In this document: positions 1 to 12,000 of the stretch, in pieces
Layout: each line of letters starts with the position of its first letter
Position numbering within the stretch: position 1 is the stretch's first letter
Assembly: GCA_032718475.1 (NCBI GenBank)
Contig: JAUCBJ010000974.1
Span: 1 to 64,000 of the forward strand
Length of the DNA: 64,000 nucleotides
Direction of reading: 5' to 3'
Source of the DNA: Nemertoderma westbladi
Taxonomy: Eukaryota; Xenacoelomorpha; Nemertodermatida; Nemertodermatidae
Translations under genes and position numbers: made by a program
Notes under the pieces: generated by a model
What the model was told of the DNA's origin: nothing
What the model saw: the letters and a program-made list of their open reading frames with translations, nothing else
Database searches by the model: none

Positions 1-719
1 TCAATCGAATAATACAGTAGGCTTGACCGCAAATAAATTTAAGCCCACGAATCCAGTCTCCCGGTGTTATAAACGGGTCATTTGGACGCGCATGGACTGG
101 CTTCGGCTAATGTTTTTGGTTTGTTTTGTATTAAATCTTATCATCTTACAAAAGGCAGATTATCAATAAAGACATATAAATTTCGGCAGGTTAAACTGCT
201 GAAGGTCTATAAAAGCGCGTACAATGTCTGCTGGCCAGACAGTAGTGTAGCTAATGCAATGGATGGGGCAGCCGGACTACGGCGATATTAATTTGTAATG
301 TAAATAGGAAGGCCCCTTGCCCCACAAATTCGTGTTCATAATAATTCGGGGTAGTGTAAATTTATCTGTGAATATGAAACACTGGAGGCAACATTAAGGG
401 AACTCTTTCTCTTGCTTCCTTCTCTTGTTTTTACGTACAAGGCAAGGGGGACTCCACACTAACTCCCACGGATGAACACAGTGGATGATCTCATATACAT
501 ATTATATTGTGCTGTGCGAGGGCCGTATTTCGATTTTAAATCAATTTTTGCATTACAAACAAGATTTATTAATCCTTAATAAAACCAAATAATTTGATGA
601 CCATATAGGTTTTTTGGGATGCTGATCACGAACATGATACTCAAAAATATCGTTAATATCCAACCAAAATTTCGAAGAAATCCAATTTTGGCGTTTGAAA
701 TTTTACGCTAACTTGTATT
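1..719. other. AT-rich DNA, no gene seen
   Basis: No reading frame here has recognisable protein character. The short frame at 82-291 has no domain and an unremarkable composition. I see no RNA gene or clear repeat structure. Confidence 0.5.
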
Positions 720-1066
720 TTTCGTCCCACCAGACAAGCACCAAAAATGATTGTTGCGTTACCACAAATTATTTTTAACGAGTTGTATCGTGATCAGCGA
801 CCTTGAAAATCGGTACAGCTTCAGAATTACCAAACCCAAGGCAAAATTTAACAGTTTATAATTTTGTGCTATTTGTACTTTTCGTTCTGGGGCACCAGAA
901 TGGCACGAAGAATGGGTTTGCTTTACCAGAAATATTTGTAACTAGTTTCATCGTGATCAGCGACATCGAAAGCCCGTATACCTTCAGAATTATCAAACCA
1001 AACACAACATTTTTTAGTTTGACATTTTTTTACTTATAATATTTTGAGTTTGCAGCTATTAGTATA
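720..1066 (+). repeat. Dispersed repeat, copy 1 of about 350 bp
   Basis: This segment recurs in the same orientation at 3718-4066. Shared stretches include cgtcccaccagacaagca near the start, a run around 'aaaatttaacagtttataatttt', 'ttcgttctggggcacc', and an ending near 'acttataatattttgagttt'. The copies are clearly diverged. They flank about 2.65 kb that contains the satellite arrays. They could be terminal repeats of an old non-autonomous element or two copies of a dispersed repeat. No terminal TG/CA or target duplication was identified. Confidence 0.6.
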
Positions 1067-1529
1067 TAGAGTAGTAGTGTAGTATATAATCTTTTAACGC
1101 TTTTTTATATTTTATTTTACGCTTTTGCATATATCAAGCAATGAGGCGAATGTATGTACGGGAAATACAGCACATATAATGCGATGAATGGAAAAACGGC
1201 AGGCGGTGATATGAGTCGTGTTGTTAATATGACCCTCCACCCACACACTTATCAGGAGTTCGCCGAATATATAAGAAATATTTAATTACAATTTGAACTA
1301 ATTATATAATCTCGATTACTGAAAAACAAGTTAGTGTTTCAAAACAGAAAGACAAGGGTTGCACTATATGAATGGAAATATCCGGGCCCAGTTGTACTAG
1401 ACTCTCAACATCTAATTGTTACAGTGTAGTAGTTAGTAATATATTATTGTTATTACCATTATACTCAAAAATAATCTGACAGGCAACTATTTTACCAAAA
1501 ATAAACGCCCTTGTGATCCAATTAATATG
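1067..1529. other. AT-rich spacer, no gene seen
   Basis: Nothing recognisable as coding or RNA gene. It runs up to the satellite array. Confidence 0.45.
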
Positions 1530-2604
1530 AAACACGATTTTCCAACGGACTATATAACGGCATTTAACTCATTATATAACGACTTTCCTACTGGCTATAT
1601 AACGATATTCCAACGGACTATATAACGGCACTTAACTCATTATATAACGACTTTCCTACTGGCTATATAACGATATTCCAACGGACTATATAACGGCATT
1701 TAACTCATTATATAACGACTTTCCTACTGGCTATATAACGATATTCCAACGGGCTATATAACGGCATTTAACTCATTATATAACGACTTTCCTACTGGCT
1801 ATATAACGATATTCCAACGGGCTATATAACGGCATTTAACTCATTATATAACGACTTTCCTACTGGCTATATAACGATATTCCAACGGGCTATATAACGG
1901 CATTTAACTCATTATATAACGACTTTCCTACTGGCTATATAACGATATTCCAACGGACTATATAACGGCATTTAACTCATTATATAACGACTTTCCTACT
2001 GGCTATATAACGATATTCCAACGGACTATATAACGGCATTTAACTCATTATATAACGACTTTCCTACTGGCTATATAACGATATTCCAACGGACTATATA
2101 ACGGCACTTAACTCATTATATAACGACTTTCCTACTGGCTATATAACGATATTCCAACGGACTATATAACGGCACGTAACTCATTATAAAACGAGTTACC
2201 TACTGGCTATATAACGATATTCCAACGGACTATATAACGGCATTTAACTCATTATATAACGACTTTCCTACTGGCTATATAACGATATTCCAACGGACTA
2301 TATAACGGCATTTAACTCATTATATAACGACTTTCCTACTGGCTATATAACGATATTCCAACGGACTATATAACGGCACTTAACTCATTATATAACGACT
2401 TTTCTACTGGCTATATAACGATATTCCAACGGACTATATAACGGCACGTAACTCATTATAAAACGACTTTCCTATTGGCTATATAACGATATTCCAACGG
2501 ACTATATAACGGCACTTAACTCATTATATAACGACTTTCCTACTGGCTATATAACGATATTCCAATGGGCTACATAACGGCACTTAACTCATTATATCAT
2601 TACA
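1530..2604. repeat. 68-bp satellite array, about 15-16 units
   Basis: Successive occurrences of gactttcctactggctata begin at 1581, 1649 and 1717, which gives a 68-bp period. Each unit contains the submotif TATATAACG three times (after ggc/gac, after ggact/gggct, and after cat), so the unit itself looks built from a shorter ancestral repeat. Units differ at only a few positions, such as ggacta versus gggcta and catttaac versus cacttaac. The most aberrant unit lies near 2170-2210. The array ends abruptly at the next repeat near 2604. Confidence 0.95.
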
Positions 2605-3275
2605 TTGCATTACGTTGCTCATTGTTGCTCGTTCTTGTACTTTATTATTGCTTGTTATTGCTCATTGTTGCTCGTTGTTGTTCGTTGTTGCTCATTGTTG
2701 CTCATTGTTGCTCGTTCTTGTACTTTATTATTGCTTGTTGTTGCTCATTGTTGCTCGTAGTTGTTCGTTGTTGCTCATTGTTGCTCGTTCTTGTACTTTA
2801 TTATTGCTTGTTATTGCTCATTGTTGCTCGTAGTTGTTCGTTGTTGCTCATTGTTGCTCGTTCTTGTACTTTATTATTGCTTGTTGTTGCTCATTGTTGC
2901 TCGTAGTTGCTCATTGTTGTTCGTTGTTGCTCATTGTTGTTCGTTGTTGCTCATTGTTGCTCGTTCTTGTACTTTATTATTGCTTGTTGTTGCTCATTGT
3001 TGCTCGTAGTTGTTCGTTGTTGCTCATTGTTGCTCGTTCTTGTACTTTATTATTGCTTGTTGTTGCTCATTGTTGCTCGTAGTTGTTCGTTGTTGCTCAT
3101 TGTTGCTCGTTCTTGTACTTTATTATTGCTTGTTGTTGCTCATTGTTGCTCGTAGTTGTTCGTTGTTGCTCATTGTTGCTCGTTCTTGTACTTTATTATT
3201 GCTTGTTATTGCTCATTGCTGCTCATTGTTGCTCATTGTTGCTCGCTGTTGGTCATTGTTGCTCGTTGTGCATTT
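2605..3275. repeat. TTGCTC/TTGTTCG minisatellite with 73-bp higher order
   Basis: Degenerate short units (ttgctcattg, ttgctcgttg) are organised into a higher-order unit that contains cttgtactttattattgctt. That landmark recurs about every 73 bp. Because 73 is not a multiple of three, all three plus-strand frames give long overlapping open frames rich in Leu, Cys, Ser and Val. These are composition artefacts. Confidence 0.92.
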
Positions 3276-3717
3276 TAGCACCTACCAACTATGGGAACAG
3301 CTACGGATATAATTACGCGTGATATTTATAATTTACCTGGAGGTATCAGTCCCCCGCTGCTGCTACCACCTAAAATACAATAAATAGTAATTCTATAAAT
3401 TAAATAGAAGAGCACGAACTCTTGTTCTCTTAATCAGCCTAATATTTAGCCTTATTCGTATTTCAGATTTGCCAGGAATGGCTATGGCTAATTAATTAGC
3501 TGCGAAGGATAAATAGAACTTCGCAATGTGAGAAAGTCAATTTCAGAATTTTCAGTCAGAAAGGCATAACCTGTCATCTGATAACCATCATCTGATAAAA
3601 CATCACTTAATTCAATATTATCAATATCGGAAAATGTTTTTCCCTTATGTACTCCTATTTTACCTTTACCAATAGCAATTAATACTTTCGATACCTGGGA
3701 TATTTCTAGTATCCGTA
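3276..3717. other. Spacer, no gene seen
   Basis: AT-rich sequence between the minisatellite and the second copy of the 350-bp repeat. No coding signal recognised. Confidence 0.45.
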
Positions 3718-4066
3718 TTTATCCGTCCCACCAGACAAGCAGCAAAAATGATAGTTACGTTAGCACGAATGATTTTTTACGAGTTATATCGTAGTAATCA
3801 GCGACTTTGAAAACCAGTATAGATATTTATAACCAAAGTCAAAATTTAACACTTTATAATTTTTGTGCTACTTGTAGTTTTCGTTTTGGGGCACTTGAAT
3901 GGCACCAAAATGGGATTTGCACATGCACATACCAGAAATATTTATAACTAGTGTCATCCTGTTCAGCGACATCGAAAACCCGTATACCTTCAGAATTATC
4001 AAACCAAACACAACATTTTTCAGTTTGACAATTTTTACTTATAATATTTTGAGTTTGCAGCTATAG
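3718..4066 (+). repeat. Dispersed repeat, copy 2 of about 350 bp
   Basis: Diverged direct copy of 720-1066, in the same order: cgtcccaccagacaagca, an acgagtta block, a gcgac block, an 'aaaatttaacactttataa' block, and the ending near acttataatattttgagttt. Confidence 0.6.
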
Positions 4067-4379
4067 AGATGCTATATATAGAGTAGACTCAAACTTTTTG
4101 GACAAAAATAAAAAAATTGACAGTGGAAAATGTCAACATTGAGAAATTGTGAAAAATCTTGTTTTATATACAGAATCATGAATATCAGATAATGGTCCCC
4201 TTAATATTAGAAATCAATTTTAACAATGACGAGCCTTGGAAAAGCTAAAACAAAGAAAACTTGCGATTCTTTGCCTGCCTCTTATGGTGGAATTTCACAA
4301 CATGGGTACGATGCAGTGGGTGAAACAAATTGACGGAAGCCATTTCAATAATTAGAAAACCGTGACAGACATCATGGTC

Positions 4380-4640
4380 ATTTATCATGATGGTATATGA
4401 CTTCACTTGACTTTACAACACTTTTTATCAATTTAAATTATTTGACTTGATATCACTTGGTTTTATGACACTTGACTTGACATCATTGGACTCGACATTA
4501 CTTCATAATTAATGCCTTGATTGACATCACGTGACTTGATAGTAGTTTGACTTGGCGCCATACGACTTGACATACTGACTTGACATCACTTGACTTGACA
4601 AACTTGACTTGACTTGATAATACTTGTTATATTATCAGCC
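4380..4640. repeat. Degenerate TTGACT/TTGACATCA repeat
   Basis: Irregular tandem copies of acttgacttgacatca and shortened forms (ttgatatcac, ttgacatcattgg). No gene lies between 4067 and 4980. The remainder is AT-rich. Confidence 0.75.
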
Positions 4641-4984
4641 TGATTTGTTGATACAGCTCGTTTCCTGCTTGTTTTATCCTCTATGCAAATTTAGGATGTA
4701 GGCCTACCTTGTAGACATTTCCTGTTTCGAGATATTATTAAAATTTGACTCAAAAATCTTTGAAATTCTCATTACAGTAGTACGGCAATTCAATTACTTT
4801 AAGTAGAGGACATATTACATTTCGTTTACTCCTCCTGCGTCCTCCTCCTTTACTCTTTGCTCCAGGGAAAAAGCCATAAAATAATATTTTGTTTTATAAT
4901 TTATTCAACATTTGTCTTACACGTGAAACTTACAGGAAGTTTCCATCATATTTATAATATACTCTATCAAATTCAAATACTTAC

Positions 4985-5285
4985 CAGAACAGGCAATACA
5001 TATTTAAATACTTGCCAAAACAGGCAAGGTGTATTTATATACTTGCCAAAACAGGCAAGGTGTATTTATATACTTTCCAAAACAGGCAAGGCACATTTAC
5101 ATACTTGCCAAAACAGGCAAGGTGTATTTATATACTTGCCAAAACAGGCAAGGTGTATTTACATACTTGCCAAAACAGGCAAGGTATATTTATATACTTG
5201 CCAAAACAGGCAAGGCATACTTACATACTTGCCAAAACAGGCAAGGTATATTTATATACTTGCCAAAACAGACAATATATTCAGC
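4985..5285. repeat. 31-bp tandem repeat carrying a hairpin
   Basis: Nine to ten units of about 31 bp; cttgccaaaa starts at 5011 and again at 5042. Each unit contains CTTGCC-aaaaca-GGCAAG, a 6-bp inverted repeat around a 6-nt loop, followed by a TAT-rich spacer. The first and last units are degenerate. Open frames across the array in all three plus frames follow from the repeat and are not genes. Confidence 0.92.
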
Positions 5286-6640
5286 CAAATGGAGAAGTCT
5301 TGGTTTCGTACTGTAGACTGTTATAGTCTTCGTGGTTGGAACCTCTCTGCATCGTATTAAATTGAATTAAGATAGTTTATTATTTTGTAAGTAATATTGT
5401 GGTTTATGAATAATTTCACTTTTGACCGTTAGTTACGTAATATAGTGTTTATTGAAGTTTATTTATAGTTAAGTTTTACGCAGACGGGATCCCGAGAGTG
5501 ATAATCCCGGTCCCGATGCCGGAAATCCCGCAAATTTGCGCTAACCAATTTACCTGAGTAAGACAGTAAGAGTAGGACACGAGTCAAGTTTGCCCTTATC
5601 CGAGGCGCATCCCATTGCGTTCGTGGGTCACGCATCAAATGGAGAAGTGGGCTTGGACTGGAAGATGGTGCTGGGCTGCCATAAGGCCAGACAGGATAGG
5701 AACGTCATATGCAGCAACTAGCTAATTAATCTACATCGCCTCTTCTGTACTTAACTCTATTTTATAATTTTTAACTGATATTTGTGCTGTGTGGTGGGTT
5801 TCTCTATAGTTCTCTACCTATTAATTATCAGTAAATGTTTGTCTCTTTATACTTTTAATTAATAGGGTACTACTGTATACCATTAATAGTGCCGGTGTGT
5901 CGATTTTTGTATTAAATGTTCCAGAATTTTTAGCACCACCCATGAAACTTTCTACTTTTTTATATTTTATTCATCAGGACATGATTGGAGCAAAAAAATT
6001 GTTTTCATGTATTGGGTAACATCCTTTGTTAAAGGTAATAATATTTAGTATTAAATAAATAATTAAATAGCATTTATATTAAAAGCCACCCATTTACCCG
6101 AGTAAACAATCTAATTAAAATTATAACATTATTATTACTAACGAGGTGTATTCTTAGAAGTAATACTATATTACAGAAAGGTGAAAGTTCTTCCTAATAA
6201 AATTACAGTTTAGTAAATATAAGAAATAATTGTATATTATTATTAAGAATCAGTGTATTAAGCGATATCGAAAGGGGTACATAGATTACACTTTGATTGC
6301 TTATTCCTTTATGAACAGTGTGAGACTTGATTTGATTTTGCTGGACTATATGCATGCAATATAAGCAGCCATAAATTTGTATAGCAAATTATATTTATAT
6401 TATAATTAATATATTTTAAGCAATATGCTCTTATGTCTATCACAGCATTACAATCTTCATGTTTACGAATATGGCAACGAAATTCTCGAGAACTCGAGAA
6501 ATTATTAAATTTTAAGAAAATAAGTGTAGCTCTTTGTGTACCAAAGATAAATTACGTAAATTTTTACTTCCAAGAAAGTATATTTGATCGTACCAAGGTT
6601 TATTTTGTTGTTATATGTAATGAGGATAACCATATTATTA
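5286..6640. other. AT-rich DNA, no gene seen
   Basis: No domain-bearing frame. The frame at 6433-6711 is unsupported by any recognised motif. Confidence 0.45.
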
Positions 6641-6649
6641 CTTATCCTA

Positions 6650-7135
6650 CCCTCAAAGGCGGCACAATTCCGCCTTTAACCATTTTCGAAATTTATAAAT
6701 CTTTCATTTGAACTCCGGGGGGCACACTGCAGCCTTAATCATTTGTAACATAATTATTGGCTAAATTGAAATTAATTTGCATAAACTATGTAATTTAAAA
6801 TTAATCAAACCAACAGGAATCCCTTCAAGCAATAAATTAATTTTTCTAGACCAGTTTTTCCTGCACAACACGAATATGAACTCCATTTATCCGCCCCAAT
6901 AGTTATAAGAAAGTTATAAGAGGTTTTAAATAGAGGCGGCACCCTGTCGCCCTGGGAGTCAGGATAATATATGTAAAGGCGGCACTCTGCCGCCATGAGG
7001 GTTAGGTTATAATTATATAAAGGCGAAACACTGCTACCCTGGGGATCAGGATAATATTATATATATCTAAAGGTGGCACTTTGCTGCCATGGGGGTTAAG
7101 TTATAATTACAGTATTTAAAGGCGGCATTATCATT
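6650..7135. repeat. Irregular GGCGGCA-containing repeats
   Basis: Units near 6655, 6930, 6977, 7018, 7070 and 7120 share aaaggcggca-type starts followed by ctctgccgcc or similar inverted sequence and a 'ccctggggatcaggataatat' or 'gggggttaggttataatta' tail. The units alternate between two tails. The GGCGG/CCGCC pairing gives short hairpins. Confidence 0.7.
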
Positions 7136-7368
7136 ATGAACACGAGTACGTGTCGTGACAATACGTGTGATGAACTCGTACCGTGTTGGTACGCAGTGTT
7201 AAAGGCAAATAGGTCTATGATACAGTTGCTGAAGTTAATAACGTTGTAGCAGGACGATATAGCTGGTTTTCTGCTCTTGTATCTGGGTCAGTACAAAACG
7301 AAGACCAAGGACGTACAAAACTAAGAGGTAAAGTAGCGTTAGGTCCCAAAGAGCGTTAGGTCTCATTG

Positions 7369-7863
7369 GCATTTAAAGGAGCAGGTTAGTAAAGGAGCAG
7401 GTTACATAGTCATAGTTGGGGGAACCAAAACAATAAACGAAAGTTATCACATGTGTTTCGTACAGGTCTTAAGTTTTTGGGTCTTGTGTATTTGTTTTGT
7501 ACTCACCCTTTTGTATTCATTATTGCACGCTTGTAGCAAATTATTATTGCCAATCGCTGTTATATCTACTAATACCGTTGTGGACACCCAAGAGTCTATA
7601 GATCGGATTAGAGACCAAGTTTATTTTGCAAATTTTTTGACAATAATGCATTACGTGCTACGAGCAATGATTCAAATTTCTAATGCCCTGCTGCTTGCTG
7701 TACATTCAATATAGAAGAAATGTAGAATTCACAGCTCTGAACAAGTACATTTGTTGGGTGAATTCTTAGCCCGCGAGTGTTCTTAACCCGCGAGTTAGAA
7801 AAGGAGCAGGTTAGCAAAGGAGCAGGTTTCAGAGGAGTACTGGGGGAACCAAAACAATAAACG
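7369..7863. repeat. Direct repeat pair of about 70 bp
   Basis: Sequence containing aaaggagcaggtta (twice) and gggggaaccaaaacaataaacg occurs at about 7369-7440 and again at about 7797-7863. The roughly 360 bp between the copies has no recognised gene. A further short repeat (gggctaagaatacccac-like) follows at 7865-7945. Confidence 0.7.
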
Positions 7864-7945
7864 TTATTGTTTCGTGGGCTAAGAATACCCATGGGCTAAG
7901 AATGCAAGGCTAAGAATACCCACGGGCTAGGAATACTCGCATGCT

Positions 7946-8372
7946 AAGAATTCCTGAGACCGTACATTTACAAAGAAATTGAGCCTGGAAATTGCTTTAT
8001 CGACCACCTTATAATAAAAATATAATAAGAATAATTTCCCATTCAGCATTCATATAATTAGTTCAACAACTTATACAATTAAAAATTAGTGATATTCGAT
8101 GTTTCATTAAAAGCACTATAATATAACATCGCGATCTTAAATATTCAATTTGTTATTCCCCTCAATTATACACGATATATGATGTTTACGGACACCAAGT
8201 TGTACCTACAATCAAAGAAACTTAATATCAATAAATAACCAAAGACGAAAAAGCAATATCACACTCCCTCACATTACCCTCACATTATACACCACACCCC
8301 CTAGTGGTAGCACAGGAATTGATGTCACCACAACTTTCAAATAATCAGTCCCACTGAGAGAGAGAGAGAGAG
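7946..8372. other. AT-rich spacer ending in a GA microsatellite
   Basis: No gene seen. The last 15-18 bases before 8373 are a (GA)n run. Together with the (GA)n at 15750-15774 it forms the target microsatellite of element A. Confidence 0.6.
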
Positions 8373-9016
8373 TAAATGTGTTGACGCCTCGGTCTAAGTT
8401 TGTAAATGTTTTTGGGTTCGTAATATGATGACGGATATTAAGAAATATAAAATGAATGAGTTGATGATAATAAGACATAGTTTAATATTTTATAATAATA
8501 ATTGACAATCGCACTCTCATTACACTCCTAATGTATATCATAATGCTACCTAATTGATAATAATATCCTATAAAAAAGCTACGATCTTTTATACTACTAT
8601 ATTTTATTATAATATGTTTCATGTGTCTATCACAGAAAGTTATATCCAATAGGATTTCACATACTGGGTGAAAAGTAAGGAACAGAAAATGATTGAGGAT
8701 TCACATCAAACTTATAACTCTCAATAACTACAGTAAAAAACTGGCTAAATTAATCGTGCATAGAGATAATGATTCCTGTCCTAAGGTAGACTAAAAATGT
8801 TGTACAGTAAGCAGCATTACAAATGACAGGTCGTGATTGACATATTATGCATGCTGAGTCTACATGTGCTTCGTGTTTACATATCGAATAATAATAAATA
8901 AAAAACGCATCTGAAATAACATGTGCCAAGGGGCAATTCATGCATGTCTTCTAATCTCGGGAAAATATGTCAAATAATTTTGGTGTTACATGGTCACAAA
9001 CGTTCTACCGTTAACA
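8373..9016 (-). repeat. Element A 3' LTR
   Basis: Near-identical to 15106-15749; differences seen include positions near 8388 and in the gac[a/t]tattatgc stretch. On the minus strand it begins TGTTAACGG and ends ACACATTTA. The internal 63-residue frame present in both LTRs has no recognisable domain. Confidence 0.93.
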
Positions 9017-9035
9017 TAGCCACCCCTCTCAACCA
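9017..9035 (-). promoter_or_regulatory. Element A polypurine tract
   Basis: Immediately upstream of the 3' LTR on the minus strand is a purine-rich stretch containing GAGAGGGGTGG. This is the expected primer position for plus-strand DNA synthesis in LTR retrotransposons. Confidence 0.65.
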
Positions 9036-12000
9036 GAGCCATTTTGGGCCCTTTCTAAAAGGCACAGCTTAACGGTAGGACGTATCAACGATTTGGAAGC
9101 AGCAGTACGGATTTCAACCGTGCGTACTCTGCCATCCTTTCCAGGTAGAGCTCGTACGACTCTGGCTAATGGCCAGTGTCCTCTCGGTAAGTGCCCGTCA
9201 ACTACCAGAACGAGATCGCCGATAGCAAGATTACGACGTTCCCTATTCCAAATAGCTCTCACTGTTAATGTGGGTAGGTATTCCTTTTGGAAACGGTTCC
9301 AAAAGTGGTCGGTAAGCAATTGGCATTGGCGCCAACGCTTACGTAGCAACATATCACCATCGTTGAATTCACCGGGTGATGCATTCTCATAACTTTGTCC
9401 AATAAGGAAGTGACTCGGCGACAATGCATTAAAGTCATCAATACTATCGCTGACTGGAGAAATGGGTCGCGAGTTGAGAATGGCTTCAATTTCTGTCAAC
9501 ACGGTATAGAGTGTATCATCATGGACACACTGCTTCATGATTGTGGCACGTAAAGATTGTTTCACTGTGCGCACCAAGCGTTCCCATGAACCACCAAAGT
9601 GTGGTGAAAGTGGTGGGATTCTTGTCCATGAGATATTGAGGTGCGACAGGGTGCTACGTATCGCGCCGTGATCGATGGCATTGAGGGCTTCCCGCAGCTC
9701 TCTTTCGGCGGCAATAAAGTTGGTTCCGTTATCAGAATGAATAACAGATGGATATCCCCTTCGAGATATGAAACGACGAAGTGCCATAATAAAGGCATCT
9801 GCATTTAGATTATAGGCAACTTCTAAATGAACCGCGCGAGTTGTCAAACAGGTAAATAAACATACCCAACGTTTTTCTCTGCATCTTCCTCTCTTAACTG
9901 CTATAGGTCCGAGATAATCTAGACCTGTCTCAAAAAATGCCGGTTTCAGTACTGCCAATCGACAAGAGGGTAGGTCTGCCATATACGGAGGTGCAGCCCT
10001 TGCGTTGCTTCTACGGCACACTACACACTTGTCAATAACAGAACGAACTGCGGCTTTACCTCTGGTGATCCAGACGTTTTCCCTTAATGACGCCAATACA
10101 TGATGTGGTCCTTGGTGGGCTAATTTGCTATGGGATGACCAGATCATGATCTTCGAGAGAGCATCATTATGACTCAGTATTGCTGGGTGTTTAGTAGCAA
10201 TTGGTAGATCTGAATTGCCCAGTCGTCCACCCACTCTCAGAATACCCGCTTTGTCAATAAATGGGTTGAGTGGCACAAGTGGACTATCTCTTTGTAGAGG
10301 TCGGCCTGCGTTTAATGCACTAATTTCTGCAGACCATGTCTTCTCTTGCTGCAAGCGAATGGCTAACATTCCCGCCTGATCCAATTCGGTGGCTGATGGG
10401 TCAGCCACCCCTAGTGGCATCGTCGGATGTTCCTTGCGCTGCCGGAAGCGCCGAACCCATCCTAAACATCTGGCTATGCACCCACATAATCGATTCCAAT
10501 TGGAGAATCGACTAAAGTCAATAAGTGTTGTTGTGTTACTTTCTACTATTGTAGCAGCAATAACTACAGATTTCTTAAGTTCACAGTCTTCGTTATGAAC
10601 GGGCTCTGAACTGCTTTGTGAGGGCCAGCTTGCCTCAGGTTCCCACAGGAAATCTGGCCCTTGAAACCAGCGATCTGACATGGTTGCCGATGAAAGCGAT
10701 AAACCTCGTGTCGGATCATCCGCTGGATTTTGTGAACTAGATATGTGATGCCATTGAGATACGTCACTGTGGTCATGTATCTCTGCTACGCGGTTTGCTA
10801 CGAATGGTGTGAATCTGCGAGATTCACTTCCAATGTACTGTAATGCCGTTTTAGAATCAGTCCAATAGAAACGCTGAGAAATTGGTAATTCGATCTCTGA
10901 TTGGATTAAATTCGCGACTCGAACACCCATTACACAGGCTTGGAGTTCCTTGCGAGGAACTGATATAGTGCGCAAGGGGGCTAGACGAGATTTTCCCATA
11001 ATGAGGCAGCATTTAACTTGCCCATTTTCATCAACAGCTCTGAGATATCCAGCAACTCCAAAAGCAACGTCAGAAGCATCACAAAATATATGAAGTTGGA
11101 GTGACGCAATGTATTGTTGAGAAGGAAAATAAACCCGAGGGAGTTTAATATTTTCTACGTAGGTAAGATCGTTTAACCACCTTAACCACACACTCAGTAG
11201 CTCTGTTGGTATGAGATCGTCCCATCCAACTCCTATCCGCCACAACTCTTGTATGACTAATTTAGCTGGTAATATGAACGGCGTTAATAATCCCAATGGA
11301 TCAAAAATTGAGCTAGTTATCGAAAGTATTTTTCTTTTAGTGAAATGGGAACTGTCTTTACTCGATGCGACAGTTGTGAATGAAATAACATCTTCATTCG
11401 CATCCCACTGAACACCAAGAGCACGTTGCGTGGGGAGTCCATCGCAATCTAAATTAACAATGGATCGTGTGAGTTCGGTAGAAGGTATCGAAGTAAGAAC
11501 TTCACGTGAATTACTCACGAATTTAGTAAGGCGAAATCCCCTGTTGTTCAGCATAGCAATAAGTTGGCTTAACAATTTAATTGCTACGGTGGTCGAAGTC
11601 ACAGACGTCAGTAAATCATCCGAATAAAAGTCTCGTATAACCGTAGCTACAGTTAGTGCATCAAATGAAGAAGCTTGATCGGTAGCAGCACGTCGCAATC
11701 CCGTGATTGCACATGTTTGAGAGGAAACAGCGCCAAAGATATGGCGAGTCATCTCATAAACATTTGGCGGGTCGACTCTATTGTCTCCTCGCCATAGAAA
11801 CCGCAAAGCGGGTCGGTCACTCTCTTGAACGCCCACTTGGTGATACATAGCCTCTATATCACCAATAATAGCAACTAAATGTTGACGAAATCTCAACAAA
11901 ATTCCGATAAGGCTATTCAATAAGTCAGGTCCGGTCAATAACTGATCATTTAACGATGTGCCACTGTACTTTGCAGCGGCATCGAAAACTACTCTAAGTT

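Noticed and set aside
2565-3322. Several overlapping plus-strand frames of 72-113 codons rich in Leu, Cys, Val and Ser
   Set aside because: They are produced in all three frames by the TTGCTC minisatellite with its 73-bp period; no start context or domain supports a gene.
4985-5285. CRISPR-like array
   Set aside because: The whole 31-bp unit repeats, with no unique spacers, no cas genes and a eukaryotic setting.
4857-5360. Frames of 95-167 codons with NRQGVFIYLPKQAR-like repeats
   Set aside because: They are translations of the 31-bp tandem repeat in three frames, with no independent coding evidence.
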